56,839 bases of DNA from an uncultured Eubacteriales bacterium (GTDB lineage: Bacteria; Bacillota; Clostridia; Oscillospirales; Acutalibacteraceae), in assembly GCA_934525065.1 (NCBI GenBank), contig CAKSYX010000011.1, positions 1 to 56,839 on the forward strand. The letters run 5' to 3'. This document shows positions 8,603 through 17,674 of the stretch, in pieces. The notes beneath the pieces were generated by a model that searched no databases, was not told where the DNA came from, and saw nothing but the letters and a program-made list of their open reading frames with translations. The position numbers and the translations under genes are program-made. The stretch's first letter is position 1; each line of letters starts with the position of its first letter.

Positions 8603-8632
8603 TTGTAACATCAACTGAGTTACATCTAAAAT
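8603..8632 (+). promoter_or_regulatory. probable promoter of the RHS gene
   Basis: TTGTAA at 8603-8608, 18-base spacer, TAAAAT at 8627-8632. The weak -35 directly downstream of the LytTR repeats fits an activated promoter. It implies a leader of roughly 350 bases before the RHS start; that leader holds a palindrome at 8849 but no gene. Confidence 0.55.
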
Positions 8633-8848
8633 ATGAATGAGAGATTGATCGCTTAACAGAACAACGGCAATAATTATGATGAGATGTGGCAATTATGTGG
8701 CTATGGAACGCGTTATTAAAAGTCGTGTTGGAACACATGGCTCACTATATTTGGTGTGTAACAATATGTTTTTAGAAGTATATTAACGCCATGGAACTGA
8801 ATGCGGATATTGAAAATTAAAAAATCGCAATGAGTGTTAAGGATCTAA

Positions 8849-8867
8849 GACAGTAATGGTTACTGTC
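8849..8867. promoter_or_regulatory. perfect inverted repeat in the rhs leader
   Basis: GACAGTAA and TTACTGTC around TGG, 8 bp perfect arms. No T-run follows, so it is not a terminator. It could be an operator for a second regulator, for example the HTH protein at 27158, or an RNA hairpin. Neither is shown. Confidence 0.4.
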
Positions 8868-8988
8868 ACTACATGTGGAAGGAGGAATTGATTTTGATTG
8901 GATAGCGAATTGCAATAATCGCAGAAATAAACAAGATAATACGAGCTATACGTAAAACGAATGTCAACTAAAAGGAAGGATGAAAATA

Positions 8989-11900
8989 ATGAAAAATTTA
9001 AAAAGGCTTCTTTCTGTTTTGATGTGCATTGTAATGGCGGTGCAAGTGTTCCCAGTCGGAGCGGTTGCCGAAGCAGATTCGGCGGCCGAAGATGATTTCG
9101 TGCAAACAGAGACGGCGAACCCCGAACCAAGAATTATCAGCGAAGACAAAGAAAAACGAGACGAATATACAAAGCACTTTATTATGTCCGACGGAACTTT
9201 TATGGCGGCTCAATATCAATTTCCCATTCATTATCGTGATGAAAACGGTGAATGGCTTGACTTTGACAACAGCCTTACCAAAGATGCGGCAACTGACGAA
9301 CAAAAAGAGTTTTTCGGACAGGGCAATGTTTATGAAACGAATAACAGAAAGTCAAATACTGTCTTTGCCGAAAAAGCAAATTCAAATTGTTTGGTTTTGA
9401 TGGAGGACGAAAAATTCCCTGTTTCGTGGAATTATCAAAGCGCAAAAAACAGTAGAATTAGAATAATTGATCATAAGCAAAAGCCAACAGGCGACGAGTC
9501 GTTCCTTACTCTTAAAAATATCGGCGAAGAGGTTCTCTATGAAAATGTTTTTCCTGATGTTGATATTCAGTTCATCGTGGGACCCGATGGAACAAAGGAG
9601 AACATAATACTCAAAAGCAATAAGGCCAAAAATGTTTTCACCGCCCGATACAACATCGGCAATCTGACTGCAAAGGTAATCGACGAAAAAAATATACAGC
9701 TTGTTGACGGAGACAATGTTGTATACACAATTTCGGCACCGTATATGTCAGACGCAAACGGTGAATTCAGTGAAAATCTCTCTCTTTCTGTCAGAAAAAA
9801 TCATAATGGGATGTTAACGGTTGATCTTGAAGCTGACAAAGAATGGCTTTCATCGGCCGACAGAGCTTTCCCGGTTACAGTTGACCCGACAGTTGAAACT
9901 GAGCTTTCAAAAGCGAGCATTGATTCAGTTTTTGTTGCGTCGTCAAGTTCATATAAAGACGTGAATTTCTCTGACGTTGGACATATGGTTGTCGGAAGAG
10001 AGGCAACTTATTATAACTATTGCCGTTCTCTTTTCAAATTCACCTTGCCGACTCTCAACAAGGGAGATATGGTCGTTTCGGCAAAAATGAGTGTGTATAA
10101 TTGTAACACCGAATTTTATTCAAGCACAACGCCCGATATGCAGATCAATGCTCATAAGATCACTTCGGCGTGGACGCTTGACAAGGTCAAGTGGAGCAAT
10201 CAACCGAGCTACTCGAGCACGGTTGCCGATTATGAATTTGTGAAGAAGTCAAGTCCAACAGGCTGGCGCAATTTTGACATTTCCTCAATTGTAAAGCAAT
10301 GGTATGAAAACCCGGGCACAAACTACGGAATACTTCTGAAATCGGCAAATGAAAGCGGAACTTATGCGGAAAACGGCGTGAAAGCAGAAATCTGGACCGA
10401 GCGATATAACAACATCAAAGAAGGCTATCCGAGAGTGATGATCACATATCGAAACAACAAAGGTCTCGAAGACTATTGGACATATACGACTCTCAGTGCG
10501 GGAACGGCCGGAACGGCATATATCAACGATTACACGGGAAACCTTGTGTTCATTCACGGCGATGTCTCAACGACTGGCGAATTGATGCCTGTCAGTTTGG
10601 AGCACGTTTATAACGGCTATATGGCAGACACGAATTCAGGCGTTTATCCTCATTCCGGTCGCGGAAACAAGCTCAGCCTGCAGCAAACTGTAAAGTCTTC
10701 AAGTGCATATGGTTTGTCGGGAGAGTCGCTCAAGGTGTTCCCATATGCATATGAAGATTCCGACGGAACCGTTCATTATTTTTACAAGGAAACCAAAGAC
10801 TCGGAAACAAAATATCTCGACGAAGACGGACTAAATCTCGAACTGAAAGTTGTTGACAGCGGATACACAATAACAGATAAGTCTGACAATGTGATGACCT
10901 TCAATTCCGCCGGAAATTTGGTTTCGATTTCCGATGCCGACGGTCGAAAGGCAACGCTTACCTATAAAACCGAGAAAAATACGGCCGGAAACAACAAGCC
11001 GTTTCTTTCAAAGGTGACGGACGGTGCGGGTCACACAATAACGCTTACATATAATACGGGCGAAAGCTCAACCAATTGTCAGTTGACAAAAATTACAGGT
11101 CCTGATGGAAGATCAATTGCATATTCGACATCTTCGGGTCGCCTTGCAAGAATAAAATATCCTGACGGAACACAAAGCACATATACCTACGATAGTGAGG
11201 GCTCAATGCTGACCGCCTGCTCGTCTGACGGCTATAAGCTCACCTTTACTTATACTTCCGACGGAAGCAAACGCGTTAAAAGCGTCACCGAATCTTCCGG
11301 AACTTCGGCAGGCCAAAAGATTGAGTTTTCTCGGAAAAAGCTGAATGAAACCGTTATAAGAACGGCGGGAAAAGACTCTGTTTTCGGGAATAACGATGAT
11401 ATTCTCACGACATATCAGTTTGACAATTTCGGTCGCACCATCGGCATATCAAGTAAGCTGAAAAATGGTTATGAGCTTGGTGCTGAAAAATATGATTATA
11501 CAACTGGTTCTCTCACCGGAAATACGGATATCGGGAAAAGAAACAGAGTTTCCGTTGCCGCCGCAAAAGGTCAAACGGTCAACAATCTTTTGAAAAATCA
11601 CAGTGCCGAAAAGAGCGGCGATTGGACGAGTCTATATTATTTGGAAAAGCCTGTGAATGCGTCGGATGCGACTGCGGCAATCGTCTCAAACGAGAGCTAT
11701 ATGGGAGAAAAATCGTTCAAGGTCAATGTCACCGAATGTACGAGAGCGAGCGGTTATTGTATGTATCAGAATACAAACACCGTGTTAACGCCGGGATCAA
11801 CATATACGTTTTCGGCATATGTCAAAACAAGTGACGTTGTTGAAAAGATTGCCGACACACACGGCGGAGCAGGTCTTGCAATGCGGTTTGCTCTCGATGA

Positions 11901-14900
11901 CGGAAGCTATAAGCGAATATATTCAAATATGATCACCGGAACGAGCGATACGGGCATTGACAAGGGCTGGCACAGAGTTTCAATGACCTTTACCGTTCCG
12001 GATAATGCCGTCGGCTCAAGGGCAATTTTGTTGCTTTACTGTGCAACCGGTACGGCATATTTTGACTGTGTGCAAATTGAAAACGAAAAATCTGCCAACA
12101 ACTACAACTATCTTGAAAATTCCGGATTCGAAAACTCAACAACTTCGTGGTCTTCGGGTGGAACGACAAGTCTCGATGGCGTTTCGACATCTGACAAACG
12201 CAGCGGCAACAGTTCATATGAGCTTACGGGAGAGGCAACCACCGAAAAATATGTAAAGCAGACCGTAAAAATTACAGGTACTGAAAAAGATACCTATATT
12301 CTCAGCGCTTATGCAAAAGCTTCGTCTGTACCCCTTGACGCAGACAAGGGCAAACGCTTTGATATGAGCGTAAAAATCACATACAGCGATGGAACCTATG
12401 TCTATAAAAGGCCGGTCGTGTTTAATCCCGATGTCACATCGTGGCAATTTTCTTCAGGCGTTTTCACCTTGTCCGATGAAACGAGCGCCAAAAAGACTCC
12501 TGTTAGCATTACCGTATATTTCGGTTATCGCAAGCAGGCAAACACTTGCTATGTTGACGATATTTCACTGATAAAAGAGCCCGCGCCGACATATTCCTAT
12601 GACAGCGACGGAAACCTGATTTCCGCAACGGAGAAAGGCGAACGCAACTCGGCATTGAGTTATGACGCGAACAACAATCTTAAATCCTTCACCGATGAAA
12701 GAGCAGCCCAGTATACTTATACTTACAGTACTTCCGGAAATAAGCACCAGCTGACATCTGCCGTCAACAATGCAACGGGAGTCAAGTATGCCTATTCGTA
12801 CTATTCAAACGGAAATGTCAAAGCTCAGGAAATCTCAAACAAGAGCGGAAGCGCCGTTATCAGAACCGGCATAAATTATACGGCCGAATCCGGAAATATC
12901 AAAGCCGGAGCATATGTTTTAAAAGAGAACGATCAGCACGGAAACTCAACCACCTATGACTACAACCTGAAAAACGGAAGACTCAACAGCGTTACGGATG
13001 CTCTGGGTAACAAGACAAGCTATGTCTATGACAATAACAGCGGTGTTGTAAAATCCGTTTCAAGCGGCGGAAAAACCGTCAGCTACAGTTATGATAGCAC
13101 AAACACGAAGCTGAAGCAGATCACTCATAACGGCTTCAATTACAGCTTTGCCTATGATGCTTTCGGAAACATAACTCAAACCAAGGTCGGAAATCAGGCT
13201 TTGATGACGAATACCTATCAGGCAAACAACGGAAGTCTGCTCAAAAGCACATACGGAAACGGCGACTATACTGAGTACGAATATAACTCCTACGGTCAGA
13301 AGATCAAAGAGAAGAAAAACGGCTCGACCAAGTATTATTGGCGCTATAACTCGTCGGAAAATCCCTATCGTGAGATAGATTATGTCAACGGCCTTGAAAG
13401 TATCTACAACTACGATAGTCTTGGCAGACTTGTTGGCAGAAATATAAGCACAAAGGGGACGGCGGATGACCGTTTTGTCAGTCGGTATCGCTATGATTCC
13501 TCAAACAATGTCACCAAAATAGTCAATAAGGCTGACGGCGTGAGGAGTGCGATTAGTTATACGTATGACAAGGCAAGCCGTCCGACACAGATAAGCTTCG
13601 GCGACGCAAAAATCAATTACACATATGACAGCCTTGGCAGACTGGATTATTATCGGCTTGAATTGGGCAACGAAAGTGTGCTTGTAAACCCTGTTTATTA
13701 TTCCTCATCACGCAATTCCGATGATTCAACAAAGTACCGGACGACCCAGATAAAGCGTGACGAAATCGGCGACAGAGGATACTCGTATACCTATGACAAA
13801 GTTGGAAAGATTACAAACATAAATGAGAAAGTAAATGCAACTTCCGGTTATAAACCAAAGGTCAGCTACAGCTATGACTCCTTGGGTCAGCTCAAAAGAG
13901 AGAATAACGTTGACTTAAACAAAACAATTGTCTATACTTATGACAATGGCGGAAACATTAAAACAAAAAAAGAATATCCGTATACCACAGGAACTCTCGG
14001 AACGGCCACAAAGACAATTATTTACGGCTATGACACGGAGTGGAAAGACAAACTGACAAGTTACGATGGTCAGGCGATTACCTATGATGCAATCGGAAAC
14101 CCGCTGACCTACAGAAACGGAATGTCTTTCACATGGCAGGGCAGGCAGATGAAAAATGCCAACCTCAACGGCACGTCTGTCAGCTACAAGTATAACTCCG
14201 ACGGACTTCGCAGCTACAAAAAGGTCGGCGAAACTGTTTCTGAGTATGAATATCTCGGCGACAAGCTTGTCTATGAAAAGCGCGGAAGCACACAGTTCCA
14301 TTATCGTTATGATGCATCCGGAACTCTTGCATCAATTAAAAGGGTGAAAGCTTCCGGAAGCAGCTACACTGTCTATGTTATTTGCAACAGCCGCGGAGAC
14401 ATTGACGAGCTGAGGAACGAAAACGGCTCGCTTTATGCAAGATATGTGTATGACACATGGGGCAACACGCTTCATATCCTTGACGCAAACGGAGCCGAAA
14501 TCACGAACAATTCTTCGCTTGCGGTTCAGAACCCGTTCCGTTATCGTGGGTATTATTTTGACAGCGAAAGCGGTCTCTATTATCTCCAAAGCAGATACTA
14601 TGACCCTGTGACGGGTAGGTTTATCAGTGCGGACAATCAATTGTCAACCGGTAATATAATCGGTTTAAATATGTTTGCATATTGCGGTAATGATCCTGTT
14701 AACAGAATTGACTCTACCGGTGAGGCTTGGTGGCATTGGGCACTTGGAGCGGCGGTTGTTGTGGCATGTGCGGCAGCAACTGTTATTACGGCCGGCGGTT
14801 TTGCAGCAGCTGCTGGAGCAGTAGCTGCAGTTAGCAGCGGGTTGGCAGCGGCAACAACTGCATCAACAGTTGCCGCCGGAGCGTTCATTGGATCGGCAAC

Positions 14901-15360
14901 GGTCTATGGAATGGCCGTAGTAACAGCGGCCTCCACCTCAAGTTCTGTAAAAGAATTTAACAATCAAGGGAATTGGGGAACAGTTGCGGCAACCGCTGGC
15001 GGTGCTGTTTTAGGTGGAGGAAGTGCCTATGTATCTACACGAACCCCAACAACAAAGGTTTATCGTTCTGTCAGTAACGCAGAAGCTCAAGATATAAAAG
15101 CTACCGGTCAGTTCAATTTAGCTCCAGGAGGAATGGAAAGCAAACAGTTTGGATTCGATTTGGCTGAAACAAGGCAATTTGGAAATATGATAGGTCAAAA
15201 TACGATTGTTAGTGCAAAAGTCCCGACTAATATGCTTAACCAGTTTTACACAGGTGGAGTAGACACCAGCATATTCCGTAGCGGAACTTTGACCGTATAT
15301 GGCGATCAACTTGCCGCTTTCAACCAAGCTGTTGGCGGTACGATAAAATTTATGCCATGA
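8989..15360 (+). CDS. secreted RHS/YD-repeat polymorphic toxin
   Basis: 2123-residue exported toxin-delivery protein. ATG at 8989 is chosen over 8980 because AGGAAGG sits directly on the latter. Order: signal peptide (1-30); a DNRLRE-like beta domain (about 300-480, VDPTVETELSKASIDSVFVA onward); first YD repeats (about 620-860); two lectin-like beta-sandwich modules (about 865-1190, each with a late aromatic/FDCVQIEN or YVDDISL strand); second YD block (about 1200-1785); RHS core NPFRYRGYYFD...SRYYDPVTGRF (about 1847-1880); Ala/Gly-rich membrane-like pretoxin (about 1910-2010); C-terminal toxin from about 2018. The toxin (VYRSVSNAEAQDIKATGQF, GMESKQF) may have an ADP-ribosyltransferase-type fold; that is inference. 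The cognate immunity gene follows 12 bases later. Confidence 0.9.
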   Translation: MKNLKRLLSVLMCIVMAVQVFPVGAVAEADSAAEDDFVQTETANPEPRIISEDKEKRDEYTKHFIMSDGTFMAAQYQFPIHYRDENGEWLDFDNSLTKDAATDEQKEFFGQGNVYETNNRKSNTVFAEKANSNCLVLMEDEKFPVSWNYQSAKNSRIRIIDHKQKPTGDESFLTLKNIGEEVLYENVFPDVDIQFIVGPDGTKENIILKSNKAKNVFTARYNIGNLTAKVIDEKNIQLVDGDNVVYTISAPYMSDANGEFSENLSLSVRKNHNGMLTVDLEADKEWLSSADRAFPVTVDPTVETELSKASIDSVFVASSSSYKDVNFSDVGHMVVGREATYYNYCRSLFKFTLPTLNKGDMVVSAKMSVYNCNTEFYSSTTPDMQINAHKITSAWTLDKVKWSNQPSYSSTVADYEFVKKSSPTGWRNFDISSIVKQWYENPGTNYGILLKSANESGTYAENGVKAEIWTERYNNIKEGYPRVMITYRNNKGLEDYWTYTTLSAGTAGTAYINDYTGNLVFIHGDVSTTGELMPVSLEHVYNGYMADTNSGVYPHSGRGNKLSLQQTVKSSSAYGLSGESLKVFPYAYEDSDGTVHYFYKETKDSETKYLDEDGLNLELKVVDSGYTITDKSDNVMTFNSAGNLVSISDADGRKATLTYKTEKNTAGNNKPFLSKVTDGAGHTITLTYNTGESSTNCQLTKITGPDGRSIAYSTSSGRLARIKYPDGTQSTYTYDSEGSMLTACSSDGYKLTFTYTSDGSKRVKSVTESSGTSAGQKIEFSRKKLNETVIRTAGKDSVFGNNDDILTTYQFDNFGRTIGISSKLKNGYELGAEKYDYTTGSLTGNTDIGKRNRVSVAAAKGQTVNNLLKNHSAEKSGDWTSLYYLEKPVNASDATAAIVSNESYMGEKSFKVNVTECTRASGYCMYQNTNTVLTPGSTYTFSAYVKTSDVVEKIADTHGGAGLAMRFALDDGSYKRIYSNMITGTSDTGIDKGWHRVSMTFTVPDNAVGSRAILLLYCATGTAYFDCVQIENEKSANNYNYLENSGFENSTTSWSSGGTTSLDGVSTSDKRSGNSSYELTGEATTEKYVKQTVKITGTEKDTYILSAYAKASSVPLDADKGKRFDMSVKITYSDGTYVYKRPVVFNPDVTSWQFSSGVFTLSDETSAKKTPVSITVYFGYRKQANTCYVDDISLIKEPAPTYSYDSDGNLISATEKGERNSALSYDANNNLKSFTDERAAQYTYTYSTSGNKHQLTSAVNNATGVKYAYSYYSNGNVKAQEISNKSGSAVIRTGINYTAESGNIKAGAYVLKENDQHGNSTTYDYNLKNGRLNSVTDALGNKTSYVYDNNSGVVKSVSSGGKTVSYSYDSTNTKLKQITHNGFNYSFAYDAFGNITQTKVGNQALMTNTYQANNGSLLKSTYGNGDYTEYEYNSYGQKIKEKKNGSTKYYWRYNSSENPYREIDYVNGLESIYNYDSLGRLVGRNISTKGTADDRFVSRYRYDSSNNVTKIVNKADGVRSAISYTYDKASRPTQISFGDAKINYTYDSLGRLDYYRLELGNESVLVNPVYYSSSRNSDDSTKYRTTQIKRDEIGDRGYSYTYDKVGKITNINEKVNATSGYKPKVSYSYDSLGQLKRENNVDLNKTIVYTYDNGGNIKTKKEYPYTTGTLGTATKTIIYGYDTEWKDKLTSYDGQAITYDAIGNPLTYRNGMSFTWQGRQMKNANLNGTSVSYKYNSDGLRSYKKVGETVSEYEYLGDKLVYEKRGSTQFHYRYDASGTLASIKRVKASGSSYTVYVICNSRGDIDELRNENGSLYARYVYDTWGNTLHILDANGAEITNNSSLAVQNPFRYRGYYFDSESGLYYLQSRYYDPVTGRFISADNQLSTGNIIGLNMFAYCGNDPVNRIDSTGEAWWHWALGAAVVVACAAATVITAGGFAAAAGAVAAVSSGLAAATTASTVAAGAFIGSATVYGMAVVTAASTSSSVKEFNNQGNWGTVAATAGGAVLGGGSAYVSTRTPTTKVYRSVSNAEAQDIKATGQFNLAPGGMESKQFGFDLAETRQFGNMIGQNTIVSAKVPTNMLNQFYTGGVDTSIFRSGTLTVYGDQLAAFNQAVGGTIKFMP
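14193..14557 (+). repeat. RHS core segment shared with silent cassettes
   Basis: This segment inside the RHS gene is nearly identical to 22735-23099. Its last 202 bases (14356-14557) recur at 17675-17876, 19307-19508 and 22898-23099, and in truncated form at 24359-24473. It encodes the YVICNSRGDIDELRNE to NPFRYRGYY part just before the variable toxin tip, so it is the natural substrate for recombination that swaps tips. Confidence 0.9.
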
Positions 15361-15372
15361 GGAGGAAATACT

Positions 15373-15690
15373 ATGAATAGAACACCTGATGTCGAAGTGG
15401 TATTTGAATTCAATGGTACAAGAATGAATCCGGCGGCTGATGGTTACCGACCAGCTCACTTAATCACTGATAACTATTTAACCACAGGTGTTCATCATTA
15501 TTATCAAATGAATGCAGTACCACCAAATGGCACTGCGAAAGGAACAATTACATTTCTGTCGCCGGAAGCATACCCCCACAGCCTTTGGATTGGTAAAAAA
15601 ATCAACATTCAAGAAGGCGATCGTATTGTGGGATATGCCACTATAGTCAAGATTTTCAATTCCCTCTTATGTTCAGAGGACAGGGCTTGA
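15373..15690 (+). CDS. putative immunity protein, EF-Tu domain III-like
   Basis: 105 residues, 12 bases after the RHS stop with GAGGAAA as binding site, the position of a cognate immunity gene. The sequence follows the third beta-barrel domain of EF-Tu: GYRPAHLI matches GYRPQFYF, LTTGVH matches TTDVTG, and INIQEGDRIVGYATIVKI matches FAIREGGRTVGAGVVAKV. The GTPase and second domains are absent, so it is not a broken tuf gene. A decoy role against a toxin that attacks EF-Tu is an attractive inference. The last 12 residues after KIFN look unlike the family and may come from a sequence join. Confidence 0.65.
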   Translation: MNRTPDVEVVFEFNGTRMNPAADGYRPAHLITDNYLTTGVHHYYQMNAVPPNGTAKGTITFLSPEAYPHSLWIGKKINIQEGDRIVGYATIVKIFNSLLCSEDRA

Positions 15691-15906
15691 GCTATCCCAG
15701 CATCGCCTTTGGGGGACAAATTTGATAATCTCAATTCCTTAAAGGTTTCAGGAGTGCTCCTGACAAGTTTTGCCTTTGTGGTATCACAACGGCGATGCTT
15801 GCCGGTAGACAGTATTTTGTTTCAGTAGGCAACCGCCTGAAAAGGCACAGACCCGGAGGGGGGACAACCCCTCCGGGGTACATAACAGACTCCAGCCGAA
15901 AGTGGA
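15691..15906. other. recombination scar before cassette 1
   Basis: About 216 bases without a gene. It holds a hairpin-rich stretch (CCGGAGGGG/CCCCTCCGG at about 15854-15878) and, near 15695-15755, CCAGCATCGCC to CCTTAAAGGTTTCAGGAG. The latter resembles the CCAGCAAGCAACGCC to CCATTAAAGATTTCAGG remnants found before other cassettes (17518, 19150). Confidence 0.55.
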
Positions 15907-16626
15907 ATGTATTACCTGCAAAGCAGATACTATGACCCTGTAACGGGTAGGTTCTTGAATGCGGATGATATTGATTACCTTGGTATAGACGATAGTCCGT
16001 TAAGTTACAACTTATTTGTATATTGTAATAACAGTCCTGTTAATCGCTCTGATTCTAATGGTAATTGGTCATTGCCAAATTTGGCTAAAATAGCAATTGA
16101 AGTAACTGCAATTGCTATTGGTGTTATAGCGACTGCGGTTACAGGCGGTGCTGCGGCTCCAGTTTTGGCTGCATCCCTCAAGATTGCTGCAATCGGTGCA
16201 GCTATTGGTGCGGCTGTTGGAGCAGGAACGAGTGCAGTAAATCACCGCGTTTCAACAGGAAGTTGGGATGGGGCTGGAAAGGCGGCCTTAAGTGGTGCTG
16301 CTGACGGAGCTGCCGATGGCTTTATGTGGGGCGGAATAACTGCCGGTGCCTCTTCTGTTGCTGTAGCGGCTAAAGGCATAAGAGTTCAAGATATAGGTAG
16401 ACTAAAACCGTCGAACAAATCAGGAAATGGATTTTTAGGAGTTAAATATCAAGCACCAAAGGCGAACGGTAAATATACAATTCGGTCGATAGAATTACAT
16501 TCTCCGCATGGTAGAGGTAGTCATAATATTTGGCATTGGCAACAAAATACATGGTCGTATTATAACGGCGTTAGCAGAATTACCGGTAGTGCGAAGCGTT
16601 GGACAATTTTGGGTAAAAGAATATGA
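15907..16626 (+). CDS. orphan RHS C-terminal toxin cassette 1 (SHH-like)
   Basis: 239 codons beginning inside the RHS core (YYLQSRYYDPVTGRF) with no ribosome binding site at the ATG, so it is silent unless recombined into an RHS gene. After NRSDSNGNW comes an Ala/Gly-rich pretoxin helix region ending GAADGFMWGGITAGASS, then a toxin tip of about 70 residues with the histidine-dense motif HSPHGRGSHNIWHWQQ. The spacing resembles SHH/HNH-type toxin nucleases, but this is only a motif resemblance. Its stop overlaps the next gene (ATGA). Confidence 0.75.
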   Translation: MYYLQSRYYDPVTGRFLNADDIDYLGIDDSPLSYNLFVYCNNSPVNRSDSNGNWSLPNLAKIAIEVTAIAIGVIATAVTGGAAAPVLAASLKIAAIGAAIGAAVGAGTSAVNHRVSTGSWDGAGKAALSGAADGAADGFMWGGITAGASSVAVAAKGIRVQDIGRLKPSNKSGNGFLGVKYQAPKANGKYTIRSIELHSPHGRGSHNIWHWQQNTWSYYNGVSRITGSAKRWTILGKRI

Positions 16627-17051
16627 TTGATTATATTATTACAGGGGAAAGGGAAAAGAGAATACAAGATTTTGAGGCAGAGATGCTCGAAAAATATAAA
16701 AAGCTTGCTATTCCATATTTGCCTCGGTTTGATGTATTAGGATATGAACTGGAGATAGTGCTTGGATGGGCAAATCTCAATCGTAAAACATGGTCCTATA
16801 ATCGTCTCCCGATTGTAAATGGGTACGAATGTTTTGTTTACTGTCTAGTAAAAAAAGACGGTGAGGAAGTCCATGTTGCAAGCAAAGACGGCGAGGTAGA
16901 TTATTATGTCCTGGAAAAATCTTGGATGATTTCATATGTTCACAGATGTTTTCATAAATTGAAGATTTCTCTTTATGAAAGTGTAGATGAAGTGGATGCT
17001 GATTTAAACGATCTTTTGTTACAATTGAGGCACATGCAAGATGTGAATTGA
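16623..17051 (+). CDS. putative immunity protein for cassette 1
   Basis: 142-residue acidic cytoplasmic protein, no signal peptide or membrane segment. The ATGA overlap with the cassette stop implies translational coupling and makes it the cognate immunity partner. I do not recognise the family. It contains a run of aromatic residues (WANLNRKTWSYNRLP) and a C-terminal acidic helix. Confidence 0.7.
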   Translation: MIDYIITGEREKRIQDFEAEMLEKYKKLAIPYLPRFDVLGYELEIVLGWANLNRKTWSYNRLPIVNGYECFVYCLVKKDGEEVHVASKDGEVDYYVLEKSWMISYVHRCFHKLKISLYESVDEVDADLNDLLLQLRHMQDVN

Positions 17052-17210
17052 CATGGTGCCGTGATAAGTGCCTGTAAGCTCGGCAGTAACTCAATTGGTG
17101 CAGAAGCTATGATTGGTGTTTTCCCGGATGAAGGATTTACCGCAAAAGCAAGTGTAGGAGCTGGTCTATTTGGCGGTGGATTTGTATTCCGTATAAAACC
17201 AAAACAATAA
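17052..17210 (+). pseudogene. remnant of a toxin C-terminus
   Basis: 53-codon open stretch directly after the preceding immunity stop, without a start codon. It reads HGAVISACKLGSNSIG, later FTAKASVGAGLFGGGF, then RIKPKQ and stop. It is followed 15 bases later by an intact immunity-like gene, so it is most likely the last piece of another RHS toxin tip whose 5' part has been lost. Confidence 0.65.
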
Positions 17211-17225
17211 CTGGAGGAGAAAGCC

Positions 17226-17507
17226 ATGAAAAAAGCAATTAAATATATCTATGATGCAAATCCATTTTATGTACATTGGAAAAAACATGTGTGCCCTAAG
17301 TGCGGCAGTAAAGTAGAACTACGATATGTTAGTAAAATTGTAAATTCAAAATCTCCCGAAGCAAAAGACTATGATTTTTCTGTAGGAGATACTTATTTTG
17401 TGGGTGATGTTGAATTTAGAACAAGATATTTCTATTGTCCTAAATGCCGGCTAGATATTTCTTTTCAAGAAATGAAGAAATTCGAAAAAGGCATGCGAAA
17501 AGAGTAA
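17226..17507 (+). CDS. small zinc-ribbon protein, putative immunity
   Basis: 93 residues with two CPKC knuckles, VCPKCGSKV near residue 24 and YCPKCRLD near residue 77, forming a probable zinc ribbon around a central beta region. A good GGAGGAG precedes the ATG. Its place after a toxin remnant suggests it is the retained immunity gene of a deleted toxin, which would keep protection against siblings. Family not recognised. Confidence 0.7.
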   Translation: MKKAIKYIYDANPFYVHWKKHVCPKCGSKVELRYVSKIVNSKSPEAKDYDFSVGDTYFVGDVEFRTRYFYCPKCRLDISFQEMKKFEKGMRKE

Positions 17508-17517
17508 TGTTATTATA

Positions 17518-17674
17518 CCAGCAAGCAACGCCTTTTGTCCCCAAAAGGCAGATTGTTCGGATAATTCCAAGCCATTAAAGATTTCAGGTGCATTTCCTAT
17601 CGAACCCCAATTATACCAACACGCCCTATAACAGTCGGGGTGCACATTCCTCCGAAAGTTTCGGAGCCGTTCAC
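17518..17674 (+). repeat. cassette junction repeat, copy a
   Basis: Two conserved blocks precede the shared RHS core. The first runs from CCAGCAAGCAACGCC to CCAAGCCATTAAAGATTTC. The second runs from CAACACGCCCTATAACAGTC to TTTCGGAGCCGTTCAC, with the hairpin CTCCGAAAGTTTCGGAG. Related copies lie at about 19150-19306 and 24293-24358. Confidence 0.7.

Noticed and set aside
8888..8905. Five-codon frame after GGAAGGAGG in the RHS leader, similar in size to one at 28772
   Set aside because: A good binding site but far too short to judge. The surrounding sequences of the two are not alike, so a shared leader-peptide mechanism is not supported.
15373..15690. Fragment of a broken tuf gene
   Set aside because: It has its own binding site, differs strongly from EF-Tu in sequence, and sits exactly in the immunity position, so a dedicated gene is more likely.
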